A stretch of DNA of 64,000 nucleotides from positions 1 through 64,000 of the forward strand of contig JAEUKK010000016.1 of assembly GCA_016792625.1 (NCBI GenBank), given 5' to 3'. Both the position numbers and the translations under genes were made by a program. The notes beneath the pieces were generated by a model, which saw only the letters and a list, made by a program, of their open reading frames with translations, had not been told where the DNA came from and searched no databases. Source of the DNA: Deltaproteobacteria bacterium (GTDB lineage Bacteria > Myxococcota_A > UBA796 > UBA2385). Numbering within the stretch: position 1 is the first letter of the stretch; every line of letters starts with the position of its first letter. Positions 24,467-33,259 of the stretch are shown here, one piece after another.

Positions 24467-26764
24467 TCAGAACCTCATCTGCAGCGAGGTCCACCAGACC
24501 CCGAAGATCTTGTCGGCGCCCGAGGCGACGAGCTCCTCGACCGGATCGGCCACGCAGCTGCCGGCGAGCTCCGGCACGCCCTGGCGGTCGCAGTAGTCCT
24601 TGAAGGTAGACTGCGGGTCGGCCATCTGCATGCCCAGCAGCCCGCGGGTGGCGAAGGTGAAGCGCTCCGCGAACTTCTGATCCCACTGCAGATAGAAGTC
24701 GAGCTGGTGCTCGCCCAGCGAGCCGTGCACGTCCTCGTCACGGTAGCGGGTGCGGAAGGTGAGCGTGGTCGGCTCGATCACGCGCCAGCGGGCCTTGAAC
24801 CAGGTGTACTGCCCGATTTGGTAGTCGTACTCACAGGGCCCCTCTTCGGTGGGGTAGAGCAGGCCCGCGTCGGTGTACATGCGCTGGTAGAGGGCGCTCA
24901 GGTTCAGCGGCTTGATCGGGTTGCCCTGCATGGTCAGGCCCACAAAGCTGCGCGTGCCCGACCGGTCAACCGCCTCAGAGATGTCGATGACCTCGCTGTC
25001 TTCGTCGGGGGCGGTGCCCTCGAGGTCAACGTAGAGGTTGTCAGAGTCGCCGCCGTAGCGGCGGCCACGCCCCCCGGCGGCGAGGTTCTGGTCGGTGCGC
25101 TTGCCATAGACCGACATGGTCAGGTCTTTCTCGCGCAGGGCATATTGCAGCCGACCATAGGTCATCAAGTTCCAGGTGCCCGGCAGCATGTTCTGCCAGA
25201 CATCGACATCGGTCTGCACACGCAGGCCCTCGACGGGGTTGTAAAAGCCCCGCACCCGGCCGCCCTGCTCGTCGCGGTCGCGCATGCCCAGGTACTCGTC
25301 GGCGTTGGCCATGCCGCCGGCCAGCGGGTTGTCGAAGTCGGTGCTGTAGCGCCGCAGGCTCAGCTCGATCTCGCCGCCCACCGGGTTGAGCACCGCCTGC
25401 ACCTGGCCGCCCCAGCCGCCGGTGAAGCTCTTGGTCAGCTCGGCGAGGAAGTCGACCGGGCCCTTGCCCCAGGCCCCGTTGAGGCCGACCGCGCCGTAGG
25501 TGTCCTCTTGGATGGGCCAGCCGCCGCGGATGACGAACTGGTCGTCGTCCTCCATGCCGTCGATGACGTCGCGGTCCTGGTGGCCGACGTAGGTGGTCAG
25601 GCCGAGCTGGCTGCGGGCGCCGATGCGGTAGTTGACGTTTCCGCCGACGATCGACTCGCGGTAGGCGTCGGGGATGGTCATCCAGCCGGCCTTTTGCCCG
25701 TCGATGTAGATGCGCGGCGAGTCGGTCTCGGTCAGGGTGTAGTCGACCGACTCACCCCCGGTCATGCCGATGTCGTACTGGTAGATATTGTACTTATCCA
25801 CCGAGGTGAACAGCGTGCTCTCGAGCGTGTTGTCGCCGAGGTCCCAGGTCCCGGTGGCGGCCACGCCGAACAGGCCCCGCGCGAAGCGAAAGCTGCGGAA
25901 GAGCTGGTCGGCCGAGATCGACAGGTCTTTGTACCAGCCGTTGGGCTGGCTGCGGCTGGTGCGGTCGAAGGTCAGGCCCTGGCCGAAGCCGGCGCTGTAG
26001 CTGCCCGCGATCATGCGCCAGCGGTCTTTCTCGACAAACCCATAGGCCCGACCCAGGTCGCCGGTCATGCCGTAATTGGCGTGCAGGTCGCGGCTGTCGG
26101 GGTCATACACGATGCCCTGGATGCCATCCTGCATCACCGCCATCGCGCCCACCCCATAGGTGCGGTCGTAGACCACCTCGCCGCCCAGCTGGGTGGCGGG
26201 GATGCGCCCGTAGCCGAGCTGGTCGATGCTGTGCGTGCGGTTGGCGTGGTCGCCCTCGATCTCGTCGACCGGGGCGATGTACATGCCGGTGCGGGTGCGG
26301 ATGCGCCCGCTGAGCTTGTCGGCGTCAAAGCCGCCCTTCGCGTCGACCACCCCGCCGGCATAGGCGAAGGGGCGGATCTCATCGACCAGGGCCGGGCTCA
26401 CCCCCTCGACCCGCTCGGCGAGCTGGTTGAGGCTCTGGAAGGGGCGCTTCGCGCGCTCGGCCACGATCAGCCGCGCGATCTTCAAGGTGACGTTGGGCAG
26501 GTCGTAGAGCTCGCCCCGGGTCGCCTTGTTGATGTCGAGCGGGTTGTTCAGCAGCTCGTTGAGGACGTCAAACTCCTCGGGGTTGAGCAGCCCGTCTTCA
26601 TACAGGTTGCGGAGGTCGTCCTCGTTGTTGCCCTGGATGCTGACCGGGTAGGTCCGCGCCTGGGCGCTGCCCGCCGCCGCCAGCAGGCCGAGGCCCAGGC
26701 CCCACCGCAGGCGCCGCGCTGGCCGGCCCGCCCTGTCTCCCCCGCGCTGCCTTGGCATCCTCAC
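24467..26764 (-). CDS. Helix-hairpin-helix protein with predicted outer-membrane beta-barrel
   Basis: 765 residues from GTG 26764 (ATG 26758 is an equally possible start, with GGAGTGAGG before it). Signal peptide ends GSAQA. Residues ~40-130 hold ComEA-like helix-hairpin-helix repeats (NPLDINKATRGELYDLPNV, FQSLNQLAERVEGV). The remaining ~600 residues are alternating strands rich in Tyr, Arg, Asp and Gly with turn-like GxD motifs, ending in an aromatic residue (WWTSLQMRF), typical of outer-membrane barrels. Proteins with this HhH-plus-barrel layout are known in Bacteroidota and deltaproteobacteria, without firm function; DNA or polymer passage is one idea. GTGA overlap with the upstream PLD-like gene implies coupling. 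Confidence 0.75.
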   Translation of the reverse strand: MRMPRQRGGDRAGRPARRLRWGLGLGLLAAAGSAQARTYPVSIQGNNEDDLRNLYEDGLLNPEEFDVLNELLNNPLDINKATRGELYDLPNVTLKIARLIVAERAKRPFQSLNQLAERVEGVSPALVDEIRPFAYAGGVVDAKGGFDADKLSGRIRTRTGMYIAPVDEIEGDHANRTHSIDQLGYGRIPATQLGGEVVYDRTYGVGAMAVMQDGIQGIVYDPDSRDLHANYGMTGDLGRAYGFVEKDRWRMIAGSYSAGFGQGLTFDRTSRSQPNGWYKDLSISADQLFRSFRFARGLFGVAATGTWDLGDNTLESTLFTSVDKYNIYQYDIGMTGGESVDYTLTETDSPRIYIDGQKAGWMTIPDAYRESIVGGNVNYRIGARSQLGLTTYVGHQDRDVIDGMEDDDQFVIRGGWPIQEDTYGAVGLNGAWGKGPVDFLAELTKSFTGGWGGQVQAVLNPVGGEIELSLRRYSTDFDNPLAGGMANADEYLGMRDRDEQGGRVRGFYNPVEGLRVQTDVDVWQNMLPGTWNLMTYGRLQYALREKDLTMSVYGKRTDQNLAAGGRGRRYGGDSDNLYVDLEGTAPDEDSEVIDISEAVDRSGTRSFVGLTMQGNPIKPLNLSALYQRMYTDAGLLYPTEEGPCEYDYQIGQYTWFKARWRVIEPTTLTFRTRYRDEDVHGSLGEHQLDFYLQWDQKFAERFTFATRGLLGMQMADPQSTFKDYCDRQGVPELAGSCVADPVEELVASGADKIFGVWWTSLQMRF

Positions 26765-27318
26765 TCCGCGGCCGCCCAGAGGCGGTCGAACTCATCACCG
26801 TACTGGCCCGCCAGGGCCTTGTCGGAGAGGAGCAGCAGGTTCTCGTCGTTCTGCTCATCGGCGGCGTAGGTCCAGTTGAAGCTGCCCGTGAGCACGCTCT
26901 GGCCGTCGATCACCGCGAACTTGTTGTGCATGATGCCGCCGGCGAAGCCCGCCTTCCGCTTCACCTTGACCCCGGTGCCGTTGAGGCTCGACACGATGGC
27001 GTCGTTGGCCTCCCAGGTGTCGATGACCGCCCGCACCGCCACCCCGCGCGCCGCCGCGTCGATGAGCGCGTCGCGGATGGGCTCGCTGGTGAAGGTGTAG
27101 ACGGCGACGTCGAGCGTCTGGCCGGCGGTGGCCATCTCGTCGGTCATCACCGCGGTCAGGTCGTCTTGCTCCGAGAAGTAGACGCTGCTGCTGCGGCAGC
27201 CGAAGCTGAGCAGGGCCGCCGCGGCGAGCCCGAGGGGCGCCCAGGCGGCGGGCGAAGCGGCGCGGGGCCGGGCGGCCGGGGGCGCGCCGCGCGCGGGGCA
27301 GGCTGGGGCGGTGGGCAT
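26761..27318 (-). CDS. Phospholipase D-like lipoprotein, single HKD motif
   Basis: 185 residues from ATG 27318; tandem ATGs at 27321/27318, with AGGA 5 bases before the second. Lipobox LLSFGC. One HKD site: MHNKFAVIDGQSVLTGSFN (H-x-K-x4-D), so the active form would need a dimer, as in the nuclease Nuc/PLD6 class. Earlier motifs VAVYTFTSEPIRDALIDAA and GVAVRAVIDT fit the PLDc_2 family. Likely a periplasmic phosphodiesterase or nuclease. The stop overlaps the GTG start of the barrel/HhH gene. Together they might process DNA at the envelope (inference; both HhH and single-HKD proteins include nucleic-acid-acting members). Confidence 0.82.
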   Translation of the reverse strand: MPTAPACPARGAPPAARPRAASPAAWAPLGLAAAALLSFGCRSSSVYFSEQDDLTAVMTDEMATAGQTLDVAVYTFTSEPIRDALIDAAARGVAVRAVIDTWEANDAIVSSLNGTGVKVKRKAGFAGGIMHNKFAVIDGQSVLTGSFNWTYAADEQNDENLLLLSDKALAGQYGDEFDRLWAAAE

Positions 27319-27426
27319 CATCGTCCTCTGGCAGGGCGGCGAGCGTAGCACGCGCGGGCGCGGGCTCTCGCGGCGGCGACAGACCGCCACGGGATCGCCC
27401 CGGCCCCGTCGCAGGCCGCGGTGGGC

Positions 27427-28200
27427 TCAGTACCGGGGCGCGGGCTCGGCGGCCTTGGCTTTGCTGGCCTTCTCCGCCTCTTTGGCCGCCTTGACCGCGT
27501 CGCTGCCCGGGCTGATGTCGACCTCGAGGCGCCACTCGGCGGTGCCCCCGTCGCCATCATCAACCTCGACGACGATGCTGTAGTGGCCGCCCTTCTCGCT
27601 GGTCGCGCCCTTGTACTTGAGGGTGCCCGTGCGCGGGTCGATGCTCAGGCCCTCGGGGCCGCCGCTCACGCTGTAGGTGAGCAGCTCTTTGTCGGGGTCA
27701 CGCGCCTCGACCTTGTAGCCGTCGAGCTTGGTCAGCAGGCGCGGGTCGCTGGAGAAGACCGGCGGCGCGTTGACCACGGTGAGCGGGGGCGAGGTGTACT
27801 TGCTCTCGTTGCCCTCTTGGTCCCGCGCGGTGACCTCGACGCTGATCTCGTCGCCCTTGCGCAGCTCACCCGCCTTGACCGTGTCGCGGCGCAAGGCCGG
27901 GTTCTGCCGGCCGTTGATGAGCCAAAGGTAGGACAGCTCGACGTAGTTGCTGTCGGGGTCGATGGCGTCGACCTTGACCTTGATCTCGTCTTGGGCGGTC
28001 GGCTTGGGGGGCGTAAAGCTCGCGCCGTTGATCTGGGGCGGGCGCACCGGCGGGGCGGGCAGCGGCTCGGGCGGCTTGTCGTTGGGCGTGCCCACCGCCG
28101 GGGGCGGGTTGGTGTTCGGCTGCTCTTCTTTGACCTCGCCGCCGCAGGCGGAGAGCAGGGGCAGCAGGGGGAGCCAGCGGCGCAGCAGACGGACGGGCAC
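27427..28200 (-). CDS. Lipoprotein with Ig/cadherin-like modules
   Basis: 257 residues. MPVRLLRRWLPLLPLLSACGG gives a lipobox LSAC (Cys19). A Pro/Asn-rich spacer (~23-60) follows, then two Ig-like beta modules (~62-140: AIDPDSNYVELSYLWLINGR; ~145-230: PPVFSSDPRLL ... VSGGPEGLSIDPRTGTLKYKG ... VEVDDGDGG, the second of putative-Ig/He_PIG type). The last 30 residues are Ala/Lys/Glu-rich and helical. Surface or periplasmic structural protein, no enzyme motif. The 84-base gap upstream holds the terminator hairpin of the preceding minus-strand gene, so it probably has its own promoter. Confidence 0.7.
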   Translation of the reverse strand: MPVRLLRRWLPLLPLLSACGGEVKEEQPNTNPPPAVGTPNDKPPEPLPAPPVRPPQINGASFTPPKPTAQDEIKVKVDAIDPDSNYVELSYLWLINGRQNPALRRDTVKAGELRKGDEISVEVTARDQEGNESKYTSPPLTVVNAPPVFSSDPRLLTKLDGYKVEARDPDKELLTYSVSGGPEGLSIDPRTGTLKYKGATSEKGGHYSIVVEVDDGDGGTAEWRLEVDISPGSDAVKAAKEAEKASKAKAAEPAPRY

Positions 28201-28265
28201 GGGGTCACCTCAGGGGAGGCCGCAGCCTACACCGCGCGGGCCTCTCCGCGAAAGAACCGACGAAT

Positions 28266-28284
28266 ACAGCGTGACACACGCTGT
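28266..28284 (-). terminator. Perfect 8-bp hairpin directly after a TAA stop
   Basis: ACAGCGTG and CACGCTGT around a 3-base loop, starting at the base next to the minus-strand stop codon (28285-28287). Followed on the minus strand by ATTCGTCGGTTCTTT, only moderately T-rich. Confidence 0.5.
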
Positions 28285-29832
28285 TTACGGCGTGGCCGCC
28301 GCGCCGCGCTGCTGCGGCCTGCCCCCCGCGCCGCCCGGCGCAGGCAGGGTCCAGGCCCCGCCCGCGGCCGGGCCGAGCGCCGCCTCGACCCGCGCGCGCG
28401 CGGCCTCGCCTTCGCCAAAGCGCGGCAGCACCCACAGCTCGGTGAAGCCCGCCGCGGCGAGGCGCGCAAAAAGGTCGGGCGCCGGCGGCTGACCCCGGGC
28501 CAGCGCGTCGAGCTCGGCGGCCCAGGGCCCCGTGCGCCGAAAAGCGAAGGGCTCGGCCAGCGGCCGGCCGTGCACGGTCTGCAGCAAAATGGCGGTGCGG
28601 TGCTCCATCCCAAGCAGGTCAATGACGGGGCCCCCGCCGGCGCGGGCGGCGGCGAGCGCAGCGTAGGGCGGGGCCGCCGCCGCCTCCCAGCGCCCGACCC
28701 GGCCCAGGCCGTCGAGGCGGGGCAGGGCGAGGCCGACCAGCAGCGCGCCGCTGGCCCAGCCCGCGCGCCCCGGGCGGCGCAGGCCCGCGGCGAGGGCAGC
28801 GGCCAGCAGGGGCAAGGCGAGGCCCGCCGCCCGGGCCGGGTGGTGCAGGCGGCGCAGGGCCGGGGCCGCCCACTGCAGCCAGGCCAGCGGGCCGACCAGG
28901 CCGTCTTCGCCGGGTCGCCAGCGCAAGGTCGGGCCCAAGCTCAGGGCCAGCACGAGCAGGCCGGCCGCCAGCAGGCCCCGCCCGCCGCGGCGGGCCCCCA
29001 GCAGCAGCGCGCCCATCACCAGGGCCGGGTGCGCGAGGAAGCGCTCCGGCAGGTCATCGGCGACAAAGAGCCCGGCCAGGGGCTGGCTGGTGTAGCCGGC
29101 GGGCGGCAGGTTCAGCGCCGCGCCCGCGTGCAGGGCCGGCCAGAGCCAGAGCAAGTAGGGCAAAAAGACCACCGCGCCGCCGATCACGCCCGGCAGGGCG
29201 CTGCGGGCCGAGGGCCGCAGCAGCAGCGCGACCAGGGCGGCGATGATGCCGTGCCACAGGTAGAGCACGCCTTGCAGGCCGATGAGCGCGCCGGCGAGCG
29301 CGCCCGCCCGCGGGCCGCCCCGCAGGGCGAGGGCCCAGGCGAAGAGCGCCGGCCACATGGGCAGGCTGTCGGGGCGCCCGCCGGCCAGCTCGTGCAAGCA
29401 GAGGGGCGAGGCGGCGACGAGGGCGGCGGCGCCGGCGGCCAGGGCGGGGCCCGCGCCCGCCGCCCGGCAGAGGCGCTGCGTGGCGATGACGTGCAGTACG
29501 CTGTGCCCGAGCATGAGCAGGTTCCAGGCCAGCGGGGTCGGCGGGCCCAGCGCGCCGAGCAGGCCGAGCTGCACGGGGTTGGGCAAGGTGGCGCCCAAAG
29601 ACCCGAGCCCGTTGGGGTGATTGACCAGCGCGTCAATCTCGCCGCCGCGCCACAGGCGGTGGGCGGCCCACCACCACCACCAGGCGCCGGCCACGTCGCC
29701 GTTGCGCCAGGGGTCCTCGGGGCCCCAGGGGCCGGCCGCGGGCAGGCTCAGCAGCGCCGGGCGCAGGCCGAGCAGCAGCAAGGCGGCGGGCAGCAGGGCG
29801 GCGAGCAGGGCCAGGGCGCGGCGGTGGGGCAT
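28285..29832 (-). CDS. Polytopic membrane protein, GT-C/DUF2079-like
   Basis: 515 residues, about 11-12 hydrophobic helices. An early luminal loop between helices 1 and 2 has acidic residues and aromatic runs (WGPEDPWRNGDVAG, then five Trp in a row), the arrangement seen in GT-C-type lipid-linked sugar transferases, whose first loop carries catalytic acidic residues. The C-terminal ~110 residues are soluble (VIDLLGMEHRTAILLQTVHG). No sequence signature assigns the family with certainty, so a mannosyl-/arabinosyltransferase-like or other membrane function remains open. It ends with a TAA stop and a hairpin. Confidence 0.55.
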   Translation of the reverse strand: MPHRRALALLAALLPAALLLLGLRPALLSLPAAGPWGPEDPWRNGDVAGAWWWWWAAHRLWRGGEIDALVNHPNGLGSLGATLPNPVQLGLLGALGPPTPLAWNLLMLGHSVLHVIATQRLCRAAGAGPALAAGAAALVAASPLCLHELAGGRPDSLPMWPALFAWALALRGGPRAGALAGALIGLQGVLYLWHGIIAALVALLLRPSARSALPGVIGGAVVFLPYLLWLWPALHAGAALNLPPAGYTSQPLAGLFVADDLPERFLAHPALVMGALLLGARRGGRGLLAAGLLVLALSLGPTLRWRPGEDGLVGPLAWLQWAAPALRRLHHPARAAGLALPLLAAALAAGLRRPGRAGWASGALLVGLALPRLDGLGRVGRWEAAAAPPYAALAAARAGGGPVIDLLGMEHRTAILLQTVHGRPLAEPFAFRRTGPWAAELDALARGQPPAPDLFARLAAAGFTELWVLPRFGEGEAARARVEAALGPAAGGAWTLPAPGGAGGRPQQRGAAATP

Positions 29833-30007
29833 CGCTCCTCGGGCGGGGCGGCCGGAGCGCCCGCGTGCACGCTGCTCCCGCTAACGGCACCGGGCGCGGG
29901 GCGAATGGCGCGGCGCCTCGGCGGGGATAGGGCGCGCGACGTGGGCGCGGGCCCCCGCGCAGGTGCGTGGGCGCGGGCGCCTCCCCTCTCCTGTTCCGAG
30001 GCCCACG

Positions 30008-30805
30008 ATGCGCCACATTCGCGCCCTGTCCTCGCTGCGCTCCCTCCTCCGGCTCGCCCCGGTGGTCGGCCTGCTCACCGCCTGCCCGCCGCCTCCGCCC
30101 GATCCGAGCGCGCCGGGCGCGAACCCTCCGCCCGGGCTGCCGGGTGAGGGCACCGCGGGTGGTCCGGCGGGCCCTCCCCCTGAGGGCGCGGTGGGCGAGC
30201 CCAACACGCCGCCGCCCCCGGGTGAGCCTGACGCGGGCGTGCCGCCGACGGCCGGGGCTGACGCGGCGGGCGGCCCGGCGATCATCGTGGCTGAGGGCAA
30301 CGGCACCGAGGTGGGCGGCGTCATCAAGTGGACGGGCGGCAAAGGCACCATCCGCATCGACGTGCTGCAGTCGGGCGGCGAGCGCGACGGCGCGGTGCTG
30401 CACGCGGCGAACTTCCCCCAGGCCGGCGAGTGGCGGGTCACGGTGAACAAAGACCAGGGCGAGATCAGCCTGCAGGCCTTCGTCGACTACACCGGCGACG
30501 GGCCGGGCCCCGACGAGCCGAGCATCCTGCGCAAGGCGATCACGGTGCGGCCCGAGGGCAACCTCGACCTCGACTTTGACCTCGACGCCGCGGTCGCCGA
30601 CATCGGCAAGGCCCCGCGGCCCCAAGACGGCCCGCCCGCGCCGGTCCCCGCCGCCGCGCCCGCCGCCGAGGGCGAGGCCGAGGCCCCCGCCGCCGACGAG
30701 GGGGCCGAAGAAGAGGCCCCCGCGAAGGCCAAAGCCAAGGCCAAGTCGGGCAGCAAGTCGAAGTCGAAGTCCAGCAGCAAGGCCAAGGCCAAGTCCGAGG
30801 GCTGA
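30008..30805 (+). CDS. Lipoprotein with basic Lys/Ser/Ala tail
   Basis: 265 residues from ATG 30008. Signal ends VGLLTAC, followed by ~70 residues of Pro/Gly/Ala spacer. A compact beta domain (~80-185: GNGTEVGGVIKWTGG, GTIRIDVLQSG, AGEWRVTVNKDQGEISLQAFVDY) resembles a transthyretin/CNA-B-type fold by strand pattern. Then an acidic Ala/Glu segment and a strongly basic tail of alternating Lys-Ala and Lys-Ser. The tail could bind anionic polymers such as LPS, nucleic acid or peptidoglycan (inference). No enzymatic motif; family unknown. Confidence 0.65.
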   Translation: MRHIRALSSLRSLLRLAPVVGLLTACPPPPPDPSAPGANPPPGLPGEGTAGGPAGPPPEGAVGEPNTPPPPGEPDAGVPPTAGADAAGGPAIIVAEGNGTEVGGVIKWTGGKGTIRIDVLQSGGERDGAVLHAANFPQAGEWRVTVNKDQGEISLQAFVDYTGDGPGPDEPSILRKAITVRPEGNLDLDFDLDAAVADIGKAPRPQDGPPAPVPAAAPAAEGEAEAPAADEGAEEEAPAKAKAKAKSGSKSKSKSSSKAKAKSEG

Positions 30806-30973
30806 GCAGCCGCCCTGGGTCGCCGAGCTCGTCGAAAACAATGTGGGCGGGGGGCTCCGCCCCCCGCAACGCCCCCCGGTCGGGGCGCACCCGCCGCCGC
30901 GCGCGTTGGCTGCGCCGGCGCCGCCCCGGGCCGAACCGCTCCCCGAGGGCCGCAAGCGGCCACCCCCGCCGAG

Positions 30974-31528
30974 GTGCGCGTGTACGGGCTCATCAACCGC
31001 TCGATCGAGGGCCTGATCACCGCCCGCTACGGGGCCGACCGCTGGCAGGCCGTCCGGGCCCGCGCCGGGCTGGCCGACGAGCCCTTCGTCTCGATGCGCA
31101 GCTACGACGACAGCCTGACCTACGCCCTGGTCGGCGCGGCCAGCGCCGAGCTGGGTGTGCCCGCCGAGGCCCTGCTCGAGGCCTTCGGCCAGCACTGGAC
31201 GCTGCACGTCGCCCACGCCTCCTACGGCGACATGCTGCGGCACTATGGCGAGACCCTCCCCGAGTTCATCGGCAACCTCGACGCGATGCACACCCAGGTG
31301 GCCGCGGCGATGCCCGCCCTGGTGCCGCCGTCCTTCCGGGTGAACGAGCGCGAAGATGGCGTGCTGGTCGTCGAGTACCGCTCCACACGCGCCGGGCTCG
31401 CCCCGATGGTGGTCGGCCTGCTCCAGGGCCTCTGCGTGGTGTTTCAGACCGATCACACCGTCCGGCTGGCGCGGGCCCGCGCCTCCCCCGACGAGCCTGA
31501 CATCTTCGAGCTACATCCCGCGGCCTGA
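30974..31528 (+). CDS. H-NOX heme nitric-oxide/oxygen sensor
   Basis: 184 residues, the usual H-NOX length. Signatures: YGLINRSIEGLI at the N-terminus, proximal heme ligand His106 (NLDAMHTQV), PPSFRV just after, and the heme-propionate motif Y-x-S-x-R (Tyr135, Ser137, Arg139). Stand-alone H-NOX proteins bind NO and regulate a partner histidine kinase or cyclase, and the next gene, 57 bases downstream, is an HNOBA-type hybrid kinase. The start is GTG 30974, preceded by GCCGAG; an alternative GTG lies two codons on. Cytoplasmic. Confidence 0.92.
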   Translation: MRVYGLINRSIEGLITARYGADRWQAVRARAGLADEPFVSMRSYDDSLTYALVGAASAELGVPAEALLEAFGQHWTLHVAHASYGDMLRHYGETLPEFIGNLDAMHTQVAAAMPALVPPSFRVNEREDGVLVVEYRSTRAGLAPMVVGLLQGLCVVFQTDHTVRLARARASPDEPDIFELHPAA

Positions 31529-31585
31529 TCCGGTCAGCGCACCGTCCTGCCCGCCGCTCCGCCGCCCCCCTCCCGCGAGCCCCGC

Positions 31586-33220
31586 ATGTCCGCCGCGCCG
31601 CCACAGCCGGGCCTCTCCGCCGACGAGCTGCTGCGGCTGAGCCCGATCTGGCTCAGGCTCGACGCGGCCCTCTGCGTGCACGCGCGCAGCCCCGCCGCCG
31701 ACCGCCTCCTTGAGGCCTGCCCCTCGGGTACACCGATCAGCGCGGCCCTCTCGCTGCGCCGACCGGCCGGCGCCGAGACCGCGGCGGCCCTCTTCGCCGA
31801 CCGGGGCGCCGTGCTCGCCCTGCACCTCAGCTCGGGCCTGCCGCTGCAGGGCCTCGCGCTGCGCCGGGGCGAAGGTGCGCTGCTGCTCCTGGCGCCGGTG
31901 GCCGACTCCTCCGCCGCCCTGCGGGCCGCCGGCCTCTCCGCCCGCGACCTCGGCGCGCTCGACACGACCAGCGCCCACCTCATGCGCGACCAGCTGCTGC
32001 GCACCACCCTGGCCGACGCCGAGCGGCTCGCTGGGGTCCTGCGCAGCCGCAACGCCGAGCTCGACGCCCTCCGCGCCCTCGCCGAGCAGGCCCAGTCGGC
32101 GGCCGAGCGCCTCGCCGCCGCGCGAGCCGAGTTCTTGGCGACGATGAGCCACGAGCTGCGCACCCCGCTCAACGGCGTGCTGGGGACCATTGACCTGCTG
32201 GGCAACCAGCCGCTGCCGCCGCCGGCGGCCCACCTGCACGGGGTGCTGGCCCGCTCGGCGGGGCGCCTGCGGGTGATCGTCGACGAGGTGCTCGATCTGG
32301 CCCGGCTCGAGGCCGGCCGCCTGCAGCTGCGCGCCGCGCCCTTCCCCTTCGACGCCGCCCTGGCCGAGCTGTGCGAGGACTTCGCCGCGACCGCCGCCGC
32401 CAAGGGCCTCGGGCTGCACCTCGTGCCCCCGCCGCGCCCCGTCGGCTGGCGGCAGGGCGACCTCGCCCGCCTGCAGCAGATCGTGGCGAACCTCTTGGGC
32501 AACGCGGTGAAGTTCACGCCCAGCGGCTCCATCTGGCTGCGTTTTGGGCCCGACCCACAGGCGGCCGATGGGGTCGAGGTCTGCGTCGATGACACCGGGC
32601 CCGGGGTCGCGATCGCCGACCGCGAGCGCATCTTCGACCCCTTTCGCCAGCTCGAGGGGCCGGCCCAAGGCAAGGGCACGGGGCTCGGCCTCGCCATCTG
32701 CCGCCGCCTCGCCGACGCGATGGGCGGTGCGCTGCGCTGCGAGGCCGCCCCGAGCGGCGGGGCGCGCTTCTGCCTGCGCTTGCCCATGCCGACGGCCCCC
32801 GCCCGGGCGCAGACCGCACCCGAGGCCCCACCGGCCCGCCTCGACGGCCTTCGCGTGCTGCTCGCTGAAGACAACGAGGTCAACCAGTTTGTCCAGACCC
32901 AGCTGCTCGAGTCCCTGGGCGCCACCGTGCGGCTGGTCGGCGATGGGGCGGCGGCCCTGCAGGCCTGGGACCCCGACGCCTACGATCTCGTGCTCATGGA
33001 CGTGCACATGCCGGTCATGGGCGGGCTCGAGGCCACCGCCCAGCTGCGGGCGGGCCCGCGCGGGGCCGAGGCGGTGATCGTCGGCCTCACCGCGGCGGTG
33101 CTGCCCGAAGACCTGGCCGCCTGCGCCCGGGCCGGCATGGACCGTGTGGTGGGCAAGCCGATCACCCAGAGCAGCCTCGCCGCGGGCCTTCGCGCGGCCC
33201 TCGACGCGCGCGGCCGCTGA
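31586..33220 (+). CDS. HNOBA-domain hybrid histidine kinase with receiver
   Basis: 544 residues. N-terminal ~20-135 matches the H-NOX-associated (HNOBA) domain pattern (ISAALSLRRP, LPLQGLALRRGEGALLLLAPV, ALRAAGLSARDLGALDTT). A coiled coil (~135-185), HisKA with His189 (FLATMSHELRTPLNG), HATPase (NLLGNAVKFTPSG, DDTGPGV, GTGLGLAI) and a receiver with Asp472 (VLMDVHMPVMGG) and a conserved Lys (VGKP) follow. No membrane segment, so a cytosolic NO-responsive phosphorelay with the adjacent H-NOX. By precedent, Fe-NO H-NOX inhibits or tunes autophosphorylation. The output phosphotransfer protein is not in the window. Confidence 0.92.
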   Translation: MSAAPPQPGLSADELLRLSPIWLRLDAALCVHARSPAADRLLEACPSGTPISAALSLRRPAGAETAAALFADRGAVLALHLSSGLPLQGLALRRGEGALLLLAPVADSSAALRAAGLSARDLGALDTTSAHLMRDQLLRTTLADAERLAGVLRSRNAELDALRALAEQAQSAAERLAAARAEFLATMSHELRTPLNGVLGTIDLLGNQPLPPPAAHLHGVLARSAGRLRVIVDEVLDLARLEAGRLQLRAAPFPFDAALAELCEDFAATAAAKGLGLHLVPPPRPVGWRQGDLARLQQIVANLLGNAVKFTPSGSIWLRFGPDPQAADGVEVCVDDTGPGVAIADRERIFDPFRQLEGPAQGKGTGLGLAICRRLADAMGGALRCEAAPSGGARFCLRLPMPTAPARAQTAPEAPPARLDGLRVLLAEDNEVNQFVQTQLLESLGATVRLVGDGAAALQAWDPDAYDLVLMDVHMPVMGGLEATAQLRAGPRGAEAVIVGLTAAVLPEDLAACARAGMDRVVGKPITQSSLAAGLRAALDARGR

Positions 33221-33259
33221 GGTTCCGGGCCCCGGGCGCCCGGCCCCGCTCAGCCGCCG
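33211..33259. terminator. Bidirectional hairpin spanning both stops of a convergent pair
   Basis: Outer arms CGGCCGCTGAG (33211-33221) and CTCAGCCGCCG (33249-33259) contain the stop codons of the kinase and of the minus-strand lipoprotein. An inner CCGGGC/GCCCGG stem lies between. No T tract. Confidence 0.5.

Noticed and set aside
24185..26869. 894-codon plus-strand frame
   Set aside because: Antisense to the HhH/barrel gene; composition of a GC shadow, no domain pattern.
27421..30147. 908-codon plus-strand frame
   Set aside because: Antisense to two minus-strand genes; very high Arg/Gln/Gly/Ala, no recognisable fold.
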